Below, one piece after another: positions 58,133 to 64,000 of a stretch of 64,000 bases of DNA. Both the position numbers and the translations under genes were made by a program. Within the stretch, counting starts at the first letter, position 1; every line of letters starts with the position of its first letter. Source of the DNA: Cristatella mucedo (lineage: Eukaryota > Bryozoa > Phylactolaemata > Cristatellidae); NCBI GenBank assembly GCA_009760855.2, contig WPIO01000045.1, forward strand, positions 1,475,501 through 1,539,500. The letters are read 5' to 3'. The notes under the pieces are model-generated. The model worked only from the letters and a program-made list of their open reading frames with translations, ran no database searches and had not been told where the DNA came from.

Positions 58133-59608
58133 ATGATGCTGGCACCCACATCGGCTCCACGCTTGCTAGGCAGCATGGTAGCTCTCGGCCTTGTCTCCAT
58201 CGTTGCACTCTATCTGCTGCTACTACTCCTGGTACAGCAGCAGCACGAGCAGCAGCCGCCTGGCTCTTGGCTGCACCAACGTGACCCACTAGATTATGAC
58301 AGCTTGTTCAGGCGGAACGTGACCTTCGGCATCGACACGTTGAGCTCGGACACTGCTGCCGCCGTCACAACGTCCCCTTCTCGACCGTCCGAGGCGGCTT
58401 GGCAGAGAGCTGACCAGGCCAGGGCCGCCGGCGTGCTCTGCTCCAAGCTTCTGCGAGGCGACCGAGCCGAGGTGGCCCGAGCGGCCGGCGCCGTCGCCGC
58501 CGGCTCCCAGGCGTTCAAGCGCAGCGCCTCAGACGACGACGAGCGACTCGCCAACGTCACGTGCTCGCAGCTGCTGGCCGCCGGCTACGCCCGACGGCAG
58601 AGGCCGGCCAGCGAGCTCGAGGCCGGCTTCCGGCTGGCTTTCGGCATTCGCTTCCACCGGCGCTCGGCACAAGCCGAGCTGCTGCTTCGCACCGTCTACG
58701 CTCCACAGAACGTCTACTGCCTGCATGTCGACCCTGCGGCCGAGCGCATCGTGCACGAGGGCGCCCGACGGCTCGCCTCGTGCCTGCCCAACGTGCACCT
58801 GGCGCAGCCCGTGGAGAAGCGCTTCGTGTACGGCAGCGCTTCGCCTGTGCTCGCCGATCTCGCCTGCATGCGGCTGCTGCTGGCGATTGGTGGCGCCACC
58901 TGGCGCTACTTCATCAACCTCACCGGTCAGGAGCTGCCGCTGAAAACCAACTACGAGCTGGTGCGGCTGCTCATGCTGTACAACGGCAGCAACGAGCTGG
59001 AAAGCGAGCCAGGCAGTCGCTACACGTGGAGATACTCAAGATCATTCTGGTGTCGAGATGCCGCAAACGGTGAAACCGTCAGGTGTCCTAGTCCGCTGGT
59101 GCCCAAGCCTGCGATTCCTCTGCAGAGCACAACAGTGTACAAAGGCCTGGCTTACGGCTACTTCAGCCGAGCTTTCGTGGAGTTCGTGGTCAGGGAAGGT
59201 GGCATGGCAGCAATGCTGCTGTCCTGGTTCAACGACACCTACTCACCGGATGAGAACTACTGGGCGACCTTGAACCGGCTTCCGGATGCACCCGGCAGTT
59301 ATGTGGGGAAAGAATCGTTGCAACAGGCGTCTCGTGCCGTGTCCTGGATAGGAGTCAGTCCGTGCCAAGGCCAATTCGTTCGCGAGGTATGTGTGTACGG
59401 AGTAGGCGACCTTCCCCGGCTGCTCAGTCGACACGAGGCATTCGCCAACAAGTTCTCGGTTGATTACGATCCGATTGCTGCCCAGTGCCTTGCCGAGCAC
59501 ATAGCTGACCGTGCAGCCAACGAACCGCACGGTGCCGACTCGTGGCTTGTGCCCTGGTATTGGAGCGAGTACCTCCGGCTTCCTCAGATACAGGCCACAA
59601 GGACGTAG
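58133..59608 (+). CDS. Core-2/I-branching beta-1,6-N-acetylglucosaminyltransferase, paralogue 2
   Basis: Same predicted Golgi reaction as paralogue 1. 491 codons, intronless. The signal anchor is at residues ~17-36 (VALGLVSIVALYLLLLLLV), followed by a Gln/His-rich stem with one extra N-glycosylation site (NVT). From residue 79 the protein equals paralogue 1 except for one Pro-to-Ala change (PKPAIPLQ). The family's catalytic Glu is E374 in TYSPDE. In-frame starts are 58133, 58136 and 58175. The last (M15, GCATGG) has the better context and aligns with the start of paralogue 1, so it may be the true one. The shared DNA (58368-59611) has no indels and 4 substitutions, 3 of them silent. 5' and 3' flanks are unrelated to paralogue 1. 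Polyadenylation signal at 59689. Confidence 0.92.
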   Translation: MMLAPTSAPRLLGSMVALGLVSIVALYLLLLLLVQQQHEQQPPGSWLHQRDPLDYDSLFRRNVTFGIDTLSSDTAAAVTTSPSRPSEAAWQRADQARAAGVLCSKLLRGDRAEVARAAGAVAAGSQAFKRSASDDDERLANVTCSQLLAAGYARRQRPASELEAGFRLAFGIRFHRRSAQAELLLRTVYAPQNVYCLHVDPAAERIVHEGARRLASCLPNVHLAQPVEKRFVYGSASPVLADLACMRLLLAIGGATWRYFINLTGQELPLKTNYELVRLLMLYNGSNELESEPGSRYTWRYSRSFWCRDAANGETVRCPSPLVPKPAIPLQSTTVYKGLAYGYFSRAFVEFVVREGGMAAMLLSWFNDTYSPDENYWATLNRLPDAPGSYVGKESLQQASRAVSWIGVSPCQGQFVREVCVYGVGDLPRLLSRHEAFANKFSVDYDPIAAQCLAEHIADRAANEPHGADSWLVPWYWSEYLRLPQIQATRT

Positions 59609-59688
59609 CCAACAGTCAGACCTCGAGGCTGCTATTTGTTACAAGCACAGTCCAGGTGTGCTTGCTCTGCAGTATAGACAAGCTGGTG

Positions 59689-59694
59689 AATAAA
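59689..59694 (+). terminator. AATAAA polyadenylation signal of paralogue 2
   Basis: Canonical hexamer ~80 bp after the stop codon. No equivalent lies close to the stop of paralogue 1. Confidence 0.5.
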
Positions 59695-59699
59695 ACTCC

Positions 59700-60250
59700 G
59701 TGAAGAGTCGCTCTAGCAAGCACCGTCTGATCATATCGTGGCACTTCTGCAGGCAGTCAAGCGTGGCCAACCAATACTCGTGCATTAGAGAAGCCCACTT
59801 ACGTTGCATCTAATTGTTGAGGTGCCAACGCATGGCTCACTGATTGGCTGCAAACAGATAGGTCACAATGAATCTGACCCTCTTGCCAGCTCCGTATCAA
59901 CTTGATACACCTTGATCTAGCCACATTAGGGGCACTTGAGGTCTTCCTACATTTTTTACTTTTATTTCGTCGGTAAGAGATTGTTGGGAAGCAAGTTTCC
60001 CTAGAGTTGGTAGCAATCGCAATAGTACTCGGCGATGTAATTGCTTTCTCCTCTTTATGATCCTTTCAGCCAGCCGGGCTGCCAAGTGAAATGCCTGAGT
60101 AAGTTGAAGATTAGGATTGTGACAATTCTCTGCTGATAAAATGCCGATTAGCTAATGTTGCAAACAATAAACAGCAGATATGTATTTCTCATGTTAAACA
60201 TGAAGTCACTCAAAGACAAAGTAACTGAAAAATACTGAGAATTTTAGTAT
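59700..60250. other. Unassigned sequence
   Basis: Nothing recognised. Confidence 0.35.
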
Positions 60251-60251
60251 T

Positions 60252-63036
60252 TATAATAATAATGCACTTGATAAAGCGCCCGAGAGAACTCAATCTCTCT
60301 CTAGGCGCTTTACATTTGCTGCAAAGGGAAATGCAATTGAATGGTGAGTAATATCATGCTTGATAAACGAACAAAATGAATAACATGGTTAGGGGTGACA
60401 TGCACAGGGTCAGCATGCAAATGTGGTTAATGGCAGCATCAGCATGCATAAGCACATCAAGGACGAATCATAGGGACCCACTAAATGCTGTCCTAAATAG
60501 GTGTGTTTCTAAGTTCTTTTTAAATGTGGTCAGATCAGGGGATGTTCTGATGCAGGTTGGGAGGGAGTTCCAGGCTTTGGGAGCACACGAATTAAATGCA
60601 CGGTCTCCAAAGAATTTAAGGTTTGTACGAGGTATTTGTAAACTGTTGGATTCCGAAAACTGGGTGGTGCAATGCTTGGCCTGATGGGGGAGTATATCTG
60701 AGAGATAGGCTGGAGCCAAAGAATGAAGTGACCTAAAAGTCAGCGACAAAACCTTGAAATCAATCCGTTGCTTGACTGGTAGCGAGTGCAGGTCGGCGAG
60801 AAGTGGTTTAATGTGGCAACTGCGACGCTCACGACAGACAAGCCTATCTGCAGAGTTTTGCACTAGCTGCAATCGCCTGATCGCACATGCTGGTAGGCCA
60901 GTAAGCAGTGAGTTGCAGAAGTCGAGACGGGATGTCACGAATGCATGGACCAACTTGGACGTGGTATCCTTATCTAAACAAGCCCGAACTTTAGCAATGT
61001 TATGAAGCTGAAAATAGGCAGATTTGACTGGAGCTGATATGGTCGTCTAACGAGAGGTCGCTTTGGAATATGACACCTAGATTTCGAGCTGATTTAACAG
61101 GAGATATGCTGGCAGAGCCAATTTTGAGTGTCAGCCTTTCCAATTTGTGGATCACACTGGGATGGCCCATAACTAGTAAGTTAGTTCTATCATCGTTTAG
61201 TATTAGAAAATTTGCTGCCATCCATGTGCGGATGTCATCCATACATGCAGCAAGTGAGTTGAGAGAATGTGAGGTGCTCGAAGGCTGGGAGGGATCAAAG
61301 TAAAGGTACAACAGAGTGTCATCCGCATAGAAGTGAAAGCCTAGACTGTGCTTGGCAATCACATCAGCAAGAGGGAGAGCATAAACCGTGAAAAGGACCA
61401 GGCCTAGCACGGAGCCCTGAGGAGCCCCATATTTCAGAATTACCTCAGATGATCTTTGTCCATTCACGTCAATTCTCTGGAGTCTCCAGCTGAGATAGGA
61501 CCTGAACCACTGCAGAGCAGTGCCAGTGATGCCCAGGCGAGATGAGAGGCGCTCTAGAAGAACTTTGTGATCGATGGTATCAAAAGCTGCCGAAAGATCG
61601 TGCAAAACAAGAAGAGACACTCTACCCATGTCTGCATTCCTAAGTAGATCGTCGTATTCCCTAAGCAATGCTGACTCTGTGGAGTGATTAGCTCTAAAGC
61701 CAGACTGGAACTTACTAGCAAGGTGTGAGGTTTTGATATACGAGTTCAGCTGGTCTGCCACGAACCGTTCCAGTGTCTTTAATAGGAATGGTAGAAGGGA
61801 GACTGGGCAGTAGTTGTTTAAGTTCTCTTGTTCTAGTGTCGCTTTCTTGAGAAGTGGCCTGACTACACTTTTTTTTAAAGGTGCTGGGACATGACCTGAG
61901 GCTAATGACATATTAATGATGTTAGTTATGCATGGCAGCAGCAGATCAATGCAGCATAGGAGCAGGACATTGGGATTAGGGTCCAGAGGACTTGTTGTCT
62001 TCCTTGATTGAGATACGAACTTCAGGACTAGATCACTAGTGACCTGCTTAAATTTAGACATTGAGGTGCAGCCAGGAATCGGGAAACAGCAGTCTAGTGG
62101 GGATGTTGTCATCGCAGGGATGGATTCCCTGATGTTGTCTATCTTCTGCACAAAGAATCAAGAGAAGCGATCGGCTAGATCATCACAAGTATCATCAGGT
62201 AAGGAGCTAATCTGGGAGCGGTTGAGGAGATGGTTTATCGTCGACATCAGCATTTTTGGATTGTGCATCTGTGATTCAACAATGTTTTTATACAAGCTAG
62301 ACTTGGCCTTTGCTAGGATCGATTGGTACGACCTCCAGTAGTCTTCATATGCCTGTCTATGGACAGTCAGTTCAGATCTTGTGTATGCTTTTTCCAGCTT
62401 TCGCTTAGTAGACCTGGCTAGTTTAATGTCTGTGGTAAACCATAGGCCGTCTGGGCAGGTGCGTACAGTGCGCTTTGTCAGAGGTGCAAACTCGTCGAGC
62501 GTGTCAGCTATTGTTGTGCTGTAGCTATCTACAAATGATGACAGATCAGAGGGAGGACTGAGCAGCAGAGGTGAAGCAGATATTCTCGCACGGACAGCAT
62601 CGATGTCAAGGGTCTTGAGGTTTCGCGATTCACAGGTTATTTTAGAGGAGGAGGTGGGCACACACTGTAGATTGAATGAGATCTGCATGTGGTCAGATAA
62701 GCAGGATTTGGTAATAATTGGCGATGACAAAGTGCAATTGTATGAGAAAATCTCGTCGAGTGTGTGACCCTTGATGTGAGTAGGGCCATGCACATGAGCC
62801 ACAAGAGACAATGAGTCAGTCAATGCACGAAATTCGGTGCTGAATGCATCAGATAAGTTATCAAAGTGAACGTTGAAATCACCCATATTGAGGAAGGATC
62901 GACTTCTTGCACATTGAATCGAAATGAAATCGGAGAAATCTGAGATAAATGAGGATTTGGCACCTGGTGGGCCATAGACTACTGCTACTATCGGTAGCTT
63001 CTTTTTGGATGAGACCAAGGCAATTGATTCAAAAGA
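60252..63036 (-). mobile_element. Long LINE-A copy (minus), two to three lesions
   Basis: The minus strand starts at residue ~157 of the family ORF (SFESIALVSSKKKLPIVAVVYGPPG) and reads GDFNVH, SDHMQISF, AAFDTIDHKVLLERL, APQGSVLG and FYADDTLLYLYF to the C-terminus (60468-60953), UTR, hairpin (60275-60310) and a short (TAA)n tail. It is broken by one stop at 62158-62160 (CGA in the sister copy, TGA here) and a 2-bp deletion near 61029. The family's GVPQGS has become GAPQGS. 5'-truncated, so the front of the endonuclease is missing. Confidence 0.92.
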
Positions 63037-63054
63037 GCTATTAAAAAGGATAAT

Positions 63055-63223
63055 ATGAGACAAAGCCGGACGTCTATGAAAGAATTTCTCGCGTTGCTTC
63101 TTTCGGAAAATTTACGAAGTATAGGTGTGCCCAAACTCCAGCAGGAGGATCCTTGGACGTTTGGCTCCCTAGTGCCAGTGCTGTATAGCGAAATCAAGGC
63201 AATAATCGCGGCGATATCAACAG
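63055..63223 (+). CDS. Candidate unidentified exon with splice donor
   Basis: An open frame MKEFLALLLSENLRSIGVPK followed by about 30 more codons ends in ACAG|GTAAAG (donor at 63224). The frame stops soon after, as expected inside an intron. It begins just outside the LINE-A 5' junction. No family recognised; may be chance. Confidence 0.15.
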
Positions 63224-63237
63224 GTAAAGGTGCATGA

Positions 63238-64000
63238 GGGTTATATGTGACTGAAATATTTAACCATATTGAAGGTATGCTACAAAACTGAAGCGAATAT
63301 ACTACTTGCAGATTCAGCAGCGGTGCCTCGTTTTAGCCTCGATTGCACGGAGCTCCTAGCTTTTGCAATAACCATGATGGTACAGCATGTCCAGTAATGG
63401 AGGCCTTACACCAGATTAGCCGATAGACATACAAGTCAGCCTATTAGCAACGAGGTAAGCAAATATTATCCTACTAATGTCAGCTCACGAGCCCCCATGA
63501 GGATCTCAGGAACTAGTAGCAGCGTAGATTCTCTAAATTATATTATATTATATATTATATTAGGTCCGAATTATTGTCACGGATGAGAAGCAAAGCGTTT
63601 TACCGAGTTTGTGTGATATGTGCCTTTGTGCTTAACAGCTCAGGTCTACCATGCGTCATTGTCTTTACAGCTCTAGTAGTCTACTCGGCGTGTTATTGGG
63701 AGCCCTTGTATAATAGCAAGCAATCGCTGCATGTAAAATAAACAGAGGAGACAATTATTACATTAAATCTACCGACGTCGTATAGCTTGGCCACTCCAAA
63801 GCCGCTAGCACCAACTCATTCATGGGTGCTCCTTAATGAATTGAACGTGTTCGCTTGACGTGTTCTCTTTGACAAAGAGCACCTTTGTGTGTCATCTTGA
63901 TCAGTGATCCGCCATCTTTCACTTTTTCGCTGTACAGCTCACTATGGTGGCAGTATGGTTGCAAAGGTTGACAAGTTGTCCTAGGCACCAATGCCCAGGG
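63238..64000. other. Unassigned sequence
   Basis: TATTA-type low complexity at 63537-63562; otherwise nothing recognised. Confidence 0.4.

Overview
The window looks like repeat-rich genomic DNA from an invertebrate animal. The evidence is degraded LINE reverse transcriptases throughout, tRNA-derived SINEs, long microsatellites, CpG-dense islands, and intronless Golgi-type glycosyltransferase genes with animal-style type II membrane topology. I cannot name the species. Core-2-type glucosaminyltransferase genes together with L2-like LINEs would fit a lophotrochozoan (flatworm or mollusc-like), but that is a guess.

Two host protein genes are convincing. They are paralogous core-2/I-branching beta-1,6-N-acetylglucosaminyltransferases (GT14 family, GCNT-like) at 30221-31675 and 58133-59608, both on the + strand and 28 kb apart. 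Their 1244-bp catalytic cassettes differ at only 4 positions, while their N-terminal anchors, upstream DNA and 3' flanks are unrelated or strongly diverged. This is the most striking feature of the window. A third leucine-rich anchor-like module lies at 57549-57755.

Most of the rest is mobile DNA. Family 'LINE-A' (my label; L2/CR1-like, endonuclease plus reverse transcriptase, (ATT)n tail) has one nearly full-length copy at 20804-24080, long copies at 60252-63036, 26409-29182 and 9758-11272, and many 3' fragments in both orientations. Family 'LINE-B' (tail built of ACATT units) has copies at 5300-7497, 38510-39510, 45107-45724, 46632-46935, 51950-52705 and 54195-55800. A and B are inserted in each other, and A is inserted in A. 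tRNA-derived SINEs (18045, 33535, 39760, 50812) end in a hairpin resembling the LINE-A 3' hairpin. A 180-bp hAT-type miniature element with 8-bp target duplications at 28356-28535 strongly resembles the SPIN ('Space Invader') transposons.

At the left end (1370-2945) is a decayed copy of a widespread but uncharacterised animal multicopy protein family. Two CpG-dense regions (11410-13422 and 40730-42330) look like promoter/first-exon islands. The first ends in a short ATG-containing segment followed by a perfect splice donor. The remaining gaps are AT-rich sequence in which I see no supported gene. I found no tRNA or rRNA gene.
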